Positions 1 through 25,512 are shown, numbered from the stretch's first letter. The stretch: DNA of 64,000 nucleotides from Hirudinaria manillensis (GCA_034509925.1 CM067528.1:9957501-10021500), one strand, 5' to 3'. Translations and numbers: made by a program. The notes: generated by a model not told the origin, from the sequence alone.

Positions 1-133
1 CAGCCATCCCTAATGTTAGGATCATCTTCTATGCATCATAATTAATTATATTTATAATAATAACAATAATAATAATAAATTGTTATCATAATAATTCTTA
101 CTATTATTAATTAAACTTTCAAATATTACTTAC

Positions 134-1619
134 GAAGTACTTTGAGTCTGTGCTTAACCTTGACCCTAGCATTGGGTTGTCCGTTCCAGCCCTGATGGCG
201 CGAAGCGGAGCAGACGTATGTCGTGTCGTCCATGAATTTGACAGAGGTGAAGGTCATTGAAAGTACGAACGAATGCTTTGTTCTAGGAAGAAAAACAAAG
301 TGACGGTTGGATAAGGATTGTTGGAAATAATAATAATATATAATAATAATAATAATAATAATATAGTATTTAATACAATTTTAATTATATATAATAATTT
401 TATTATAAAAAAAAACTTAAACTTCCTTAACCCCGTTTCATTCTGCACTTTTATTTCCCTTCTCTCCACGACCTCGTGATATTCGCTTTCCGTCGACGGG
501 TCACGAAATGCCCACTTGACACTGGCGGGGTCAAAGATCACGACGTTGACCCAGCACGAGAGCTTGACCTTGTCGCCAACGACGCTCTCCTCTGGAGTGT
601 CCGTGGTGATTCCAAGTCCGTCCGGAACGTCTGGAGAAATCATCATCATCACCATCGTCGTCGTCATCTTTATCATCATCATCATCATAATCATAATCTC
701 ACCGCTAACGACAAACAGATAAGAAGCACTTTGCGAGCCCTCTGAGTTCCGAGTCTGGCAGAGGTAGTGGCCCGTTTCCTTGGCAACCACCGTCAGGTTG
801 GAGGCGTGGCTACCGTGAACTGGCTGCGCGAAAAGTAAACAGTTTTCAATGAATAAAAGTTGTTTACGTCGTCGTCGTCATCATCATCTGAATATTAAAT
901 CAAATCAATTATTTTAATTAATTAATAAATAAATGATGCATATTGGTGTTGATGATAATGATGTTTATGAGGAGTATTATTAGGATGACGACGATAATTT
1001 GAATGGTGATGCTTTCCCAGACAGACATATATTTTTCCAAAGTACCTCGTTCAGAAAGTTTGGAGTTTTCTGTGGATAGTGCCATCTATCGACAACGTCA
1101 GCAGCATTGGGAAAAGGTGGAGGGTCGGAACAGGTGGAAAAGTCAGAACATGGATACCAATTCCACCAAACGTCCGGAGCTGGAACGCCGTCGAACTGAC
1201 AGAGGAGGCTGTAGGTGGAGTTAAGTTGATACACCTGCTCCTGATTGGTTATCCGAGCGATGGGCGATACTGAATATTCAGATTTAAAATTATGAATTAC
1301 GACAAAATTATGCTATTAATAATTACGAGTCATCAATACGTACATACGTACAATACGTACATAAGTATCATCACTAAACATTTCTGAAATCATTCATCAA
1401 TAATCTGATAAAATATAATTAATAATACAAATTAAATAACATTACTTTATTATTTTGATCGATTAAAGTGTTAACCTTTGACCGTAAGGTTAAAGGTCAG
1501 TGAACTTGTTAACCCTGCTGCTTCTGCCTGCAGTTTATAGATGCCAGTGTCCGAGGGGTTCGGATTGAATATCGTCAATTCGCTGTCTTTTACGGAGATT
1601 CTAAAATTATTATTATTAC

Positions 1620-1659
<40 letters not shown>

Positions 1660-2299
1660 CTATATCGTTAAATATAAATATATTTTAATAAATAAAGTGG
1701 ACTTATTAATTATTTATAGTAAAAAAATAATAATTATGTTTTTAAAATCAATTTTCATGTGTTCACCTAAAATTTTTGTCCAGAGGTTCGTCATTTTTGA
1801 ACCACGTAAGGGCGGGAACTGGACAGGCGTATATTTCGGCCTTGAATTGAACTTTGGCCTGTTTGGGGCTGACCAATTGGGTCTTCATGTCAGGTCTTGC
1901 GTTCAGGTTTATGAACGGTTTTTCTGAAATTATAAAACCAACGATTTAAAAAATAATAATAAATATTTAATTATCAGTTTTAAAATATTTGTCTAAATGT
2001 TAAACAACAGATATTATGAGTCATATAAAATGAAGACGACGACGACGACGATAGTGACCTACCGTGAACTTTGACCTGGAAGGATATACTGGCCATCTTC
2101 TTACCGATGGAATGTGCATCGTAGACGCTGCACACGTATGAACCTGAGTCTTGAACTTTCAAATCCTGAAGGAGGAAGCTGATCTTGACCTTAGTTGACC
2201 CCTGACCTCGATCGAAAAGCCTTTCTTGGACGCTCTTGCTCAACCTATCGGACTGTCAGGAGAAAATCTATTTATCTTTAATACGGTCAAAGATGATGG

Positions 2300-2387
<88 letters not shown>

Positions 2388-5300
2388 TAAATAATAAAGA
2401 TTATTAAATAATGTTTTGAAATATTTTATGCAATCTAAAATATCAATATAATGACATAACATAACTTAATATAATATAATAACAATATCACATAATAAAT
2501 ATAAAAATACATATCATGAAAATTAATTATAATAATTATTATAATAAAGTTAATAATCTTTCCGCCCACATGTGATTGGTTGTTCGGAAGTATCCAATTG
2601 AAAGCCAGGGAAGTCTTTCTATCAATTTCTCCAATGCAATCAAGGGTAAGATTCTCTCCAGCCAACCAATCAGAACGAGGGCCGATTATCAAAGCCTTGG
2701 GCTCTTTCTCCACTAAGAATTTCAAATAATTATCGAATATATATTATAATAATTAAATATATATGCTATTAAATTGTCACATAATAATTTTTGATAATAT
2801 TATTTTATGTATTATAGCTATTTATTATTACCTACTATAGTTATTTATGTGTTATAGCTATATACACCCAAATGGCATATAAGGGTATGCCGAATTGCCC
2901 CATGTGTAAGGTCCCACTCAAGGGTTAGGATGCGCCAATAGGACACTTTAAAACGTCGGTCTGAACCACTATTGAGCAAATCTGTATATCTTACATCCTA
3001 ATTATTCTTATTACTTTGAGATGATTACGTCATAAATTAATTAAAAGAAGATTTTTAAAAGAATAATATTAATTAGAAATTAATTAATTAATTAATATTC
3101 GGCCAAATTCACAACCTCTGACTTCGTATTTGATCTGATACTTGCTGACCAAACGTTTGCCCAAATGACCTATACAGACGAATAAACCATTGAGGAAAGA
3201 ACCGATGTTTTCCACATCGAACCCTCTCGAAGGGTCAAACTTGAATTGCTCTCCTTTTTCCATATGGTGGGAGCTGGCGACTTGTAAGGGCTTGTCGGGG
3301 TTGTTTTTGTTGTATAGGGTAACGATAACCCTAGGGTTGGTCGGCCGACAGGGTACCGTGGTGCTCATTCCGGCCACCACCACACGGCTGGACGTCGATG
3401 TTACCGGTACAAGAAGATTTTTTCCGTCTGAAATTATTTCTTGAATTGATATTTTAATGTCATGATATTAAATGGATTGATTTATCAACAATAATATACT
3501 GATAACATGTAATCGCGTAACGATAACTATAACGTTGATCGTATAACTGGCTTTCAAATCTATAATCTTATTGAATTAAAATGATTAAGCATATTATATT
3601 ATATTACATTATATTATATTATATTATATTATATTATATTATATTGTATTGTATTGTATTGTATTGTATTGTATTGTATTGTATTGTATTGTATTGTATT
3701 GTATTGTATTGTATTGTATTGTATTGTATTGTATTGTATTGTATTGTATTGTATTGTATTGTATTGTATTGTATTGTATTGTATTGTATTGTATTGTATT
3801 GTATTGTATTGTATTTTATTGTATTGTATTGTATTGTATTGTATTGTATTGTATTGTATTGTATTGTATTGTATTATATTGTATTGTATTGTATTATATT
3901 ATATTATATTATATTATATTATATTATATTATATTATATTATATTATATTATATTATATTATATTATATTATATTATATTATATTATATTATATTATATT
4001 ATATTATATTATATTATATTATATTATATTATATTATATTATATTATATTATATTATATTAAAATCATCAATAAATTATTCCGGTTAACTGTTCGCCTAC
4101 CGAACACAAAAATCAAGATGGAGGCTTCCTCCATCTTCCCCGGATCACCAACGGAATGTTCTCCGCTTTCTTCGTCCATCTCCAAGTTCCAACCGGAAGT
4201 GTTTCCTGTCGAACACGTGACTTTCCTCGTGTCGTTGACCGATTCCAGCACCAGGTGGATCCTGCTGACGAACAACCTACCGTCACGTGATCGGTCGTCT
4301 TGACCTTTGACATTTGACCTTTGACCAATCACCTCCCTTGTGATCGTCGGCTCTGTTCTGAACTGGTGCTTGTAGTATATGGTTTTCTCGACCTTTAAAT
4401 ATCAGTGTATGTATATTGTATGTGTATTTTGTATGGTTTGTCACAATATCATCATTAAGCGATTATACGCAATTGATTTGAAAATATAAAATAAGATTTA
4501 ATAATTCGATCACATATGTTCCGATAGGCTTCTTTGATGATGATAATAATAATAATATGAATAATAATAATATTATTATTAAAAAAATAATAATCGCCTT
4601 CACCATCGTAATAAGTATTTATATTATAATTATAACCACGATAACGATAATAATTATTTTAATAATACTAATAATATTTAAAATAATAATAGTAATAATA
4701 GCAATTTAAGGCCTGATAAGATAAATTGGCTGGAAACGGCATAAAGTTCAAAATAACTGAACATGTCCTGTTCAGGTTCACAAGATTCTCTTTTGATAAG
4801 AACTACTCCCCAGTCTATATGATAAGGATATTGATAACGATGATATTATCATAAAGTATTCATATTTACCATTATTATTATTATTACTACTTTTATTAAT
4901 AATAATTAAATATAATTAATAATAATAATTATTTATATTACTTTCATTTATAAAAATAATAATAACAATAATAATAATAATAATAACAATAATAATAATA
5001 ATAGTCTTATATTATATTAAACTTTGGTATCGATTATAAATTTGCATTATTTATTATTTTATTATAATATTATAATAGCTGTCAGAGCGTTAGGCATGAC
5101 AATCATTAGCAGGAGCTTTGCCACTATTAACTTTTATCTGATTTCAAGATTAAGCCCGTGAATGTGAACAGGAAATGAGTGATTAACTGTTACTAATGTG
5201 ACTAACATTGTGACCTCGTTTAGCTGATTCTAGACGGCTAGCTCTAGCGTCGCTAAAGTCGACTCAGCGTCATCTAAGCGGCGTCAGGAGCGTCGTTAAG

Positions 5301-5680
5301 ATCGTCAGCATCCAGGTACCTCATGTAGTACAACTAAAATTTAATTGGGTTTCCAACTTGTTTACAATTTACATGACAGTCGTTATCGGAAGATGACGAA
5401 AACAAGGTACCTTAAAGAGTAGCCAACTTAACCAATCAGCCAATTAAAAAGATTCGCGCCATCACAACTCGGCGCCGTGACAGCAATTGGGACTCAATTA
5501 GTGGAGCATTGATTTTCAAATGAGACGTGAAAAGTTCAAACGTCGGTCAGAACACAAAGTTGTTCATGATTGTAAAATTATTTTTATTATTTTCATTATT
5601 ATTACTATTATTATGTACAATTAAAAAAAAAATTATTGCCTTCATAATAGTGGAATGCAATTAGAACTTTATAATAATTA

Positions 5681-5717
<37 letters not shown>

Positions 5718-5827
5718 TGTTTCACGAAATCCTTAACAAATGACGTGACAAATGTTCAAGGGTGGGAGGCATGCAATTATAGCTGAGCACACATGTTGTG
5801 GCAACAGCTGGTCAGTTTTTGTCTTTG

Positions 5828-5874
<47 letters not shown>

Positions 5875-7188
5875 TATTATTATTATTATTATTATTATTT
5901 ATTATTTTTATTATTGTTGTTATTGACGATGAATTGTTAACCCTTTACAGTTGAAACAATTATGACTTTTTTTATGACATTGCACATGGCGAATGCGAAA
6001 CTCGCAGTTGTCGATAAAAGGCGCTTCTAACAACATTTTTATTTTCTTTAACATTATAATTTAAAAGAAATAATAATAGTAATAATAATAATAATAATAA
6101 TAATAGGAATATTTGTAATAATAAATAACAACAAATCGTATCAGATTGACAAATAAAGATCCCGCCTAAGATGCCAATAACAATAATACCAAGAAATAAT
6201 TTCTATTTGTAACTAATTTCTGAACGAAAATAATTTAATAAAAATAAGTAATAATCATTATAATAATTTTAAACACTAAAAAAAGACAATGAAATTTAAA
6301 TAAAAACTTTAAAAAATAATTTAAATCTATTTTTATTTTTCTTTGAGAGTTTTAAGTTAACTTCTTCACCGGTTCGTGGAAGATTAGTAATAGTTAATTG
6401 ATGTTGGATGATGCATTTTAAAGTGCTGTTTATTTCTTTATCCTAACATCGTTTTGAATTCTAACTAATTGTAGGCCTAAGTTTGTAATCACGTTTGTTT
6501 GTTTGTTTTTTATTCGAACAAGTAACGCACGATTATTCGTCACGAGTTCAACAGAAATCCACGGGGATGGTCATTGACCGTTGGTCAAGCCCCACGGTCC
6601 GAAACAAACCAAGCCCCCGGTGACAATAGGTTGCTACACAACTCCCCAATTGAAATTATACATCATCGTGCAAGACATCATGGTTGCAGACTCATAGTCA
6701 GTTTTTTTTTATCAAGACTTTAGGAAGAAATTTAAATTTATTGATTTTAAATTGACTATTAATTACTATTGATTGGCAATTAAGGTAATTGAAAAAGGTA
6801 GTGTAGAAATATTTTCATGTAAACAAATTTCCCTATTTCCTTAATACGACCTGGTGGAACATTGACGACATTAATACTCTGTTTAGGACGTCAATACTCA
6901 CGTATTGCCAGGTCACTGGTCGTGTGGCGTGACACTCGAGGGTAACGTTGGTAGCAGTTCTGACGGCCACACTGTTATTAGGCACCTTTCCATTAAACGG
7001 AAAAATAGAGTTCTCTGGAGGTTCAATGGATACCGTTGTAATGGTAAGGTTCGAGTGAATTTCTTTCTCTGACTTACCTTTGGACAAGAAAAATTGAATG
7101 CTTAATCATTCATTGGTTTAAAAGTCGAAATACACTTACTTTGGCTAACAAATGAACAGAATAAAAGGTAAAACAAAATCTTTGCCAT
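134..7188 (-). CDS. VEGFR/PDGFR-like receptor, copy 1: signal peptide and Ig1-Ig6 (3' part outside window)
   Basis: Cell-surface receptor ectodomain of the VEGF/PDGF receptor tyrosine kinase family. Exons by splice signals and matching phase: 7188-7140 (signal peptide MAKILFYLLFCSFVSQ), 7077-6902, 4392-4101, 3427-3116, 2712-2570, 2252-2063, 1923-1767, 1600-1476, 1269-1046, 823-703, 630-432, 282-134. This gives about 712 residues. Ig1 has VTLECHATRPVTWQY. Ig2 has the family pattern TVPCRPTNPR...VTLYNK...RGFD...GLFVC. Ig3 has LDC and DSGSYVC. Ig4 lacks the usual Cys pair (DTGIYKLQ), as in this family. Ig5 has the VEGFR-type WWNWYPC...C. Ig6 has KLSCW and TYVCSA. The last donor (GTAAGT, phase 1) points to exons left of base 1, where Ig7, the membrane segment and the kinase are expected but not visible. 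The long second intron (6901-4393) is mostly microsatellite. Confidence 0.88.
2298..2384. repeat. (ATT)n microsatellite in receptor intron, copy 1
   Basis: Uninterrupted trinucleotide array between the Ig3 exons. The corresponding array in copy 2 (17110-17206) is 12 bases longer, that is four units. The poly-Asn open frame across it is an artefact of the repeat. Confidence 0.97.
3591..4060. repeat. Pentanucleotide (ATATT)n-(GTATT)n-(ATATT)n array, copy 1
   Basis: About 470 bp of period-5 repeat in the intron between the Ig1 and Ig2 exons. The outer parts are ATATT units. A central block of GTATT units runs from about 3643 to 3895 and is nearly uniform, with rare TTATT or ATATT units. All three plus-strand frames stay open because a period of 5 cycles through five sense codons; the long Tyr/Ile/Leu or Tyr/Cys/Ile/Val/Leu open frames are not genes. 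Confidence 0.97.
4440..6840. other. Receptor intron 2, copy 1: AT-rich microsatellite sequence
   Basis: No coding sequence recognised. It holds scattered (AAT)n/(ATT)n runs at about 4540-4700, 4860-5010, 5570-5720, 5830-5900 and 6070-6105. There are two islands of more complex sequence: 5080-5560 (GC-richer, with AGCGTC-like repeats near 5240-5310) and 6540-6680, which contains the inverted repeat TTGACC-GTT-GGTCAA at 6574-6588. The same layout occurs in copy 2 at about 19260-21620. Confidence 0.75.
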
Positions 7189-8272
7189 TTTTCACGGAAA
7201 AATGCTTGTCGACTCCAGCTCCAAAAGCCTTTCAAAACTTTGCCATCCTTAACGAATTAATTATTCGTAAATGTTGGCTTTTTGATAAATGGCACGAGAA
7301 GGGTGCTGATAAATGTTTGAGACATCAGCAGTTTATTTGCCCTGTGCGTTATTACGAATAGTTCTGAGTAAATTGTATTTCTAAACTCATAACACGCGAC
7401 AATGCCCTAGTCATAACCAATTAAGACCATTTATGTAGAAATCATTTGAGAGATAATTCGAGAGAGGATGCCCGATAAGTTTCTAGGCCTGTTCACTAAT
7501 TCCAAAAATTGACTGCACTCCTCGAACAATAGTCGGAGATTAGGTCGAATCGGTACCCTAACTCTACCAAACGCTTCCAGCGACCCGAAGTAATAATAAT
7601 TTTCGTGTTATTTTCCCCAACACTCACCCGGACCAAAAATTGGCTCCGAATTCGAACTTCAGACTCACTATTCTCATCCATTAAATTTTATTTCTATATC
7701 CGGGTTCGATATTTCAACGCTCCCTTCAATGCTTCAATGCTAATGCTTTACTTTAAAATGTTTATGAAGACCTGAAACACGATTCGGATGACCAAGTATT
7801 AAGGTGTTAAAGTCTCAGAATATTTTAATATAACTGAATCTGCCCTACGAACGAAACAAATTTTAAATTGCGCGCGCTCGGTCTGCCGCGCGATATTTTG
7901 ATTTGCGGTTTTGAGAGATGTTTCCACATTATAAACATCAAATTTACAATAGCCAAGCTTCCAAAATCGTTACAATTTCTCCGGCTTTATGATCGGTCAC
8001 GAACGATCGGGTCAACTGTTTAATAAATAAATTATACGCGGCGATGTTGTTAGCATTCCATAAAGTTAAAAGTAATTCAAATAACAAACCAAATTCCTTA
8101 TCTCTAGCAAGTTAGTGTTCCCAAGAGTCTCGCCCAGAGTTCTTATGATTGTAAGTACTAAAAAGCATTTTGGACTGCTTGCCTTGGGCAAGAGTTGACC
8201 CATTGGAGAAGTTCAAGATGCAACCATCACAATTACAAAAGAATTTGGCACAAACAAGTTATAAAAATATCT
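7189..8272. other. Intergenic region between receptor start and ATE1 stop, copy 1
   Basis: No supported gene. It should contain the receptor promoter on the minus strand and the ATE1 3' region. A short CpG-rich stretch (GCGCGCGCTCGGTCTGCCG, 7870-7888) stands out in AT-rich sequence. The copy-2 counterpart 21985-23068 is almost identical. Confidence 0.6.
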
Positions 8273-10713
<2,441 letters not shown>

Positions 10714-11605
10714 GTTGTGGTGATTAATCTAATTATAGAAATCGAATTCACCCAGCTGCTCTAACTTAAGAGTAAATCTAAATGCGTAGTATCACAAACA
10801 TTAGTTTTTATACAAATATTATGAAAAATAATGTTTAGATTATTGATTTTTTATTTAAATTTTTGAACACATAATAATTTTTAAATCGAACGTAGCCCCA
10901 TCCACTTCTTAACATTTATGATTCTTAATCATTCATAATCATATTTTTTAATATTCGAGATTAGTTCTGTCCTGATATTACCGCATGGCGTTTTACACTT
11001 TTATCCGAACATAATCCTGATCGCCATCGAATTGAATATCTAAGGTAAGAATCCAGTGGCAACAGGAAACATTTAAGTAGAGCAGAGACGTACTTTTTAA
11101 TTTTTAGAAGGTGGCAATAATAATGCCACGATGCTGGCAGCACAACTTCAGTTCCCTTCTGATACGAAATTTACAATAATGTTTCACTATTGATGAAGCT
11201 ATCAATTCAGATCAGCTACGAGATTACAGATCTAGTTTAATTCTTCGAATATAATTATGCACAATTAAATAATTCACAATTCCACAATGACTATAATAAT
11301 CTGCATAACTAGTAGTCAGTGTCCCAATAAAAAACAACTGTCAATAACAATGGATAAATTAATGTATAAGCATCTAAAACATTAAGTTTTGGCTGGTATA
11401 AAGTGCACAAACATGTGGAATCAAATGAAACAAACCTCATAAACATGAAAACTTAAAATTATGTGCAATTAATAAATATAAAAACCATCGAAAATACTCC
11501 AAGTCAAACGAAAAACTATAGTACACGATCACAAGGCATTCCCGCACGCACACGTAAAAGACTTCCGTAGATATGTAAGCTTCTCAACGAACGCAAGAGT
11601 TCGTT
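10714..11605. other. Intergenic region between ATE1 start and EGR-like stop, copy 1
   Basis: AT-rich. No coding sequence recognised; the 60-residue open frame at 10961-11143 has no family features. It presumably contains the ATE1 promoter and the EGR-like 3' untranslated region. The copy-2 counterpart (25513-26404) differs at several positions between 25800 and 26400, more than the flanking ATE1 region. Confidence 0.5.
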
Positions 11606-12956
11606 CTATTTGAGTTTCGAATGAACTTTCAAATGTCTCGATCTTTCATCGCTCCGGGTAAAGCACTTTCCGCAGACGTCGCACGTGTACGGCTTTTCGC
11701 CGGTGTGCGTCCTCATGTGAGTGGCCAAGTGATCGGTCCTCGAGAAGGCACGGTTACATACCACGCAAGCAAAAGGTCGTTGGCCAGTATGGATTCTGAT
11801 ATGTCTGGAGAGTTCGTCACTTCGAGAGAACATTTTCTTGCAGTGGGGACATTGCCGGGTCTTTTCCTTGAGATCTCTTCTTTTCGTGGGTCCGGAGGAC
11901 GTCACGAGCATGTTACGGGCACCTTCCGTCTCGTTCGAGATCCAGTGCGAGGGCATTTCGTCCGACGTGCCCGACAAATGATGGTAGCCAGAAAAACCAC
12001 CGGCCATGGAAATCTGAGCTAAACTGCCGACGCTAAGCTCGGAATTTGATGTCGATCTCTCGGGAGATAGCGAGAAGTCGACGGGTTCGCTTTTTACGTC
12101 GGATATTCGTAAAGGGTCGTCCGAAGACAACGACGGAGGGGAGCCGTCATTAGGAGGCTCCTCGACGCCTGGAAAAGACTTCAGGAAATCTTTTGGGGTG
12201 GACTCGTTGATCCTGCATCTTGCTTTTTCATTGAGTGATTGGATTTCTTTCTGGTCGACCAGGTGGAAAAGAGTCGAGGCATTCATCTTTTGATCGTTCG
12301 ACTCATCATTTGATGAATTATTAATGAGATTCATGAATGGATTAAGCAGCTGGGCCAGGGCGGAAAGATTAGTCGTCGTACTCGTGGTGGTGGTCATGTA
12401 GACGGGTTGGCTGGAACTGTCTGAAATCCTCGAAGACATTATGACGGACGGGGATGAAGGAGAAGAGGACGACAAGGATGAGGACAGGTGAACATTCGAC
12501 GCCGTCAAAGTTCCTTTGTAGGTTAGATGTCGGACCTTCAGTGCATCTGTTGCATCAGGAATCGTTATTTCGGCTTGTATCGTTGCTGCAAAGATATACA
12601 TCCTAGCAAGTTCAAACAAAAATGTTCATGCAAAAGAAAGTGTTAATGGATTGGTAACACATATAGGTATACATCCTCTACAAAATATTATGTAATTTAG
12701 GTAATGTCAAAATAATATAAGTTCATTACCAACCAATTACAGGCTGCGACTGGTTACGAGATTCAAGATGTCCCGAGAAATCAAATTTTGTGGATGACAA
12801 AGGTGTGTTCAGAGTATTATCTTCTTCTCTGGCTGTTTTATCACTTTCTCCTGTTAATGCCTCACCCATGCTATCAGCAGGGACTGTTTCAAAGCTTAAG
12901 ATTTCAATTTTGTCAACAATAGGTTTCGCCAGCCTTTCAAAATGCTCTGTAACCAT
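11606..12956 (-). CDS. EGR-family zinc-finger transcription factor, copy 1
   Basis: Nuclear DNA-binding factor of the early growth response (Krox) family. Two exons: 12956-12734 (start [18 protein letters not shown]) and 12585-11606, joined in phase 1, giving 400 residues. The middle is Ser/Thr/Asn-rich, low complexity. Three C2H2 fingers end the protein, with helix residues RSDELSR, RTDHLAT and RSDERSR, linkers TGQRPF and TGEKPY, and the family signature HIRIHTGQ. These are the residues that read GCG-GGG-GCG type sites in EGR1. Finger 1 has CPHC (C-x2-C), where vertebrate EGR finger 1 has C-x4-C; finger 2 has Thr where EGR1 has Ser. Other Krüppel-like factors are less likely because their finger 1 differs. 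Confidence 0.88.
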
Positions 12957-13450
12957 TTGGGCGAATTCAAAAACTCATAAAAAGTTCGTTCGAATTTAGG
13001 GTCCCGAGATGTCTTTTTAAGTTTTAAATGCTATGTGATGTCGAATATCAGACCGTATCGATCGATGCGCGCCTCGCCTTGATATACAAACAAATGTCGA
13101 AAGAGACGAATAAGTGGGCAGCTTAAGAACTAATAAACACGATCCGGCCTACTCATTTTCTCTTCTGTAGGAGGTGTGGGAGTGACTCATACCTACGCAA
13201 TCGGCTCCGTGTATACTCAGCGTGGACGATTCTAATATGTGTGCGATTCTAATAAGTAGAATTAATTAAACTTAGCAATAATTTTGTTCATTAAACATTT
13301 ATACCGTCAAAGCAAACTTAATCGACAAGACTAGAATCACCTATTAAAGGTAAAGACGTGGAGAAAAGGGAAGAGAATGAAAAGACGAGGAAACGTGCGT
13401 GGGTAGAGTTTCCGCGTGGGATTTGCAAATTCGTATGACTCAGCAAACAT
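12957..13450. promoter_or_regulatory. Upstream region of EGR-like gene, copy 1, with two AP-1-like sites
   Basis: Candidate promoter of the minus-strand EGR-like gene; no coding sequence supported. TGACTCA occurs at 13183-13189, and TGACTCAGCA, an AP-1/Maf-type site, at 13436-13445. The second site ends exactly where the inserted element's target-site duplication starts (13444). Copy 2 keeps both at 27978-27984 and 28231-28240. EGR genes are commonly immediate-early genes, so such sites would make sense, but this is inference. Confidence 0.4.
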
Positions 13451-14523
13451 CACCAGCGTGATAGGAGCCTGACAACAAAATGCGTGAGCCCGACAACAAA
13501 GTGGATCAGAAAATAAACAAAAACAATTATTTGCATACAGCCAATCATAGGACGGAGGTGTGATTTGCATGTGATTAGGGCGGACCTGAAATAATGAAGT
13601 AAATCAGAAAATAATTTTTAATGATAAATAAATAAAAAGGCTCAATGATAGCCATTGTTTAAAAATATTTAAAGTATTTTAGCTCCAAGATTTTAAAATG
13701 ATAATAACTTTGGTACTAAGGGTTTTATATGAAAACCACAATTAATGCCTGAATTTATCTTTCGCATCTTTCTAACTGGCTGAGTGCCCGAAATAAACAA
13801 TTGTCCGCCATTGTTCTTGCGGGCAAACTCAAATTTGAGTCAAATAGCAAGTTTTAAAAGTCCCAGAACCCTCCCTAATCAAGCAACTGTATTTTTATAA
13901 GCTGTTACATTTGAAAAGCTGCCTATTACTGCCTAATTTCAATGATTTCACCTACTAAAATTTGCGAAATAAGAGTTGTAACAAAAACCAGCAATTGATA
14001 TGTTAAAATAAAGGTTTAATTATTAGTAATATTTTCAAAAACCGGCGTAGTTTGAAATGCATTAATAATGGAGTTATCAAACAAACTTTAAATTACAGCA
14101 ACAATAACTTTGAAATTCATTTATGTCATAGATTTCGGTCTAACTAAGCTTTTGATACATTTCCAGTAAATGTAGTAGGCATTAAGTAAGAGTTTTTGAA
14201 AAAAAAGACTAAAATAATATCGAGTTATTTGAATTTCAATGAAGGGACGCGATCCATTTTAAGTCTCAAATTAATATATTGAGATGGTTTTCTGGGCCCA
14301 TTTTCAGATATGTTGTGTATTAATCATATATCTCTCCGATACCAAACTTTCGGTTCCCAATTTGTTGTGGTTTTAGAGTAAATTGGAAATAACAAAGCAT
14401 CGCAACTTTTGAGAATCGAGTTCGGCGAGCAAGTCCAGTGACTTGAGTTTGCGCCCTATAGGCTCTTTTTCTCAATTACGAAAATTAGAAAAAAATTAAA
14501 TTCAAAATAATTTAAGCAATAGG

Positions 14524-14550
<27 letters not shown>
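13451..14550. mobile_element. Truncated left arm of terminal-inverted-repeat element (copy 1)
   Basis: Begins with the same target-site copy (CAAACAT, 13444-13450) and the same terminal inverted repeat as the complete element at 28246. It is cut at 14550 by the duplication junction. The right end, the second arm and the satellite array are missing here. The shared left insertion site shows that the insertion came before the duplication. Confidence 0.9.
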
Positions 14551-21984
<7,434 letters not shown>

Positions 21985-23068
21985 TTTTCACGGAAAAATG
22001 CTTGTCGACTCCAGCTCCAAAAGCCTTTCAAAACTTTGCCATCCTTAACGAATTAATTATTCGTAAATGTTGGCTTTTTGATAAATGGCACGAGAAGGGT
22101 GCTGATAAATGTTTGAGACATCAGCAGTTTATTTGCCCTGTGCGTTATTACGAATAGTTCTGAGTAAATTGTATTTCTAAACTCATAACACGCGACAATG
22201 CCCTAGTCATAACCAATTAAGACCATTTATGTAGAAATCATTTGAGAGATAATTCGAGAGAGGATGCCCGATAAGTTTCTAGGCCTGTTCACTAATTCCA
22301 AAAATTGACTGCACTCCTCGAACAATAGTCGGAGATTAGGTCGAATCGGTACCCTAACTCTACCAAACGCTTCCAGCGACCCGAAGTAATAATAATTTTC
22401 GTGTTATTTTCCCCAACACTCACCCGGACCAAAAATTGGCTCCGAATTCGAACTTCAGACTCACTATTCTCATCCATTAAATTTTATTTCTATATCCGGG
22501 TTCGATATTTCAACGCTCCCTTCAATGCTTCAATGCTAATGCTTTACTTTAAAATGTTTATGAAGACCTGAAACACGATTCGGATGACCAAGTATTAAGG
22601 TGTTAAAGTCTCAGAATATTTTAATATAACTGAATCTGCCCTACGAACGAAACAAATTTTAAATTGCGCGCGCTCGGTCTGCCGCGCGATATTTTGATTT
22701 GCGGTTTTGAGAGATGTTTCCACATTATAAACATCAAATTTACAATAGCCAAGCTTCCAAAATCGTTACAATTTCTCCGGCTTTATGATCGGTCACGAAC
22801 GATCGGGTCAACTGTTTAATAAATAAATTATACGCGGCGATGTTGTTAGCATTCCATAAAGTTAAAAGTAATTCAAATAACAAACCAAATTCCTTATCTC
22901 TAGCAAGTTAGTGTTCCCAAGAGTCTCGCCCAGAGTTCTTATGATTGTAAGTACTAAAAAGCATTTTGGACTGCTTGCCTTGGGCAAGAGTTGACCCATT
23001 GGAGAAGTTCAAGATGCAACCATCACAATTACAAAAGAATTTGGCACAAACAAGTTATAAAAATATCT
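21985..23068. other. Intergenic region between receptor start and ATE1 stop, copy 2
   Basis: Nearly identical to 7189-8272. It carries the same putative receptor promoter, so the truncated copy-2 receptor keeps its own upstream sequence. Confidence 0.6.

Positions 23069-25512
<2,444 letters not shown>

Noticed and set aside
2268-2462. Poly-Asn protein (also 17077-17283, 39630-39860, 41777-42082)
   Set aside because: Translation of (ATT)n or (AAC/AAT)n microsatellites in introns.
3581-4303. Long plus-strand open frames of Tyr/Ile/Leu/Cys/Val repeats (also 18388-18894)
   Set aside because: They are the six-frame consequence of a period-5 ATATT/GTATT repeat, which has no stop in any plus frame. 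Real receptor exons flank it on the other strand.
7152-7361. 69-residue plus-strand open frame identical in both copies
   Set aside because: It overlaps the signal-peptide exon of the receptor on the other strand. Identity between copies is explained by the recent duplication, not by constraint.
11621-12022. 133-residue plus-strand open frame
   Set aside because: Antisense shadow of the conserved EGR zinc-finger exon; no protein features, and it is shorter in copy 2.
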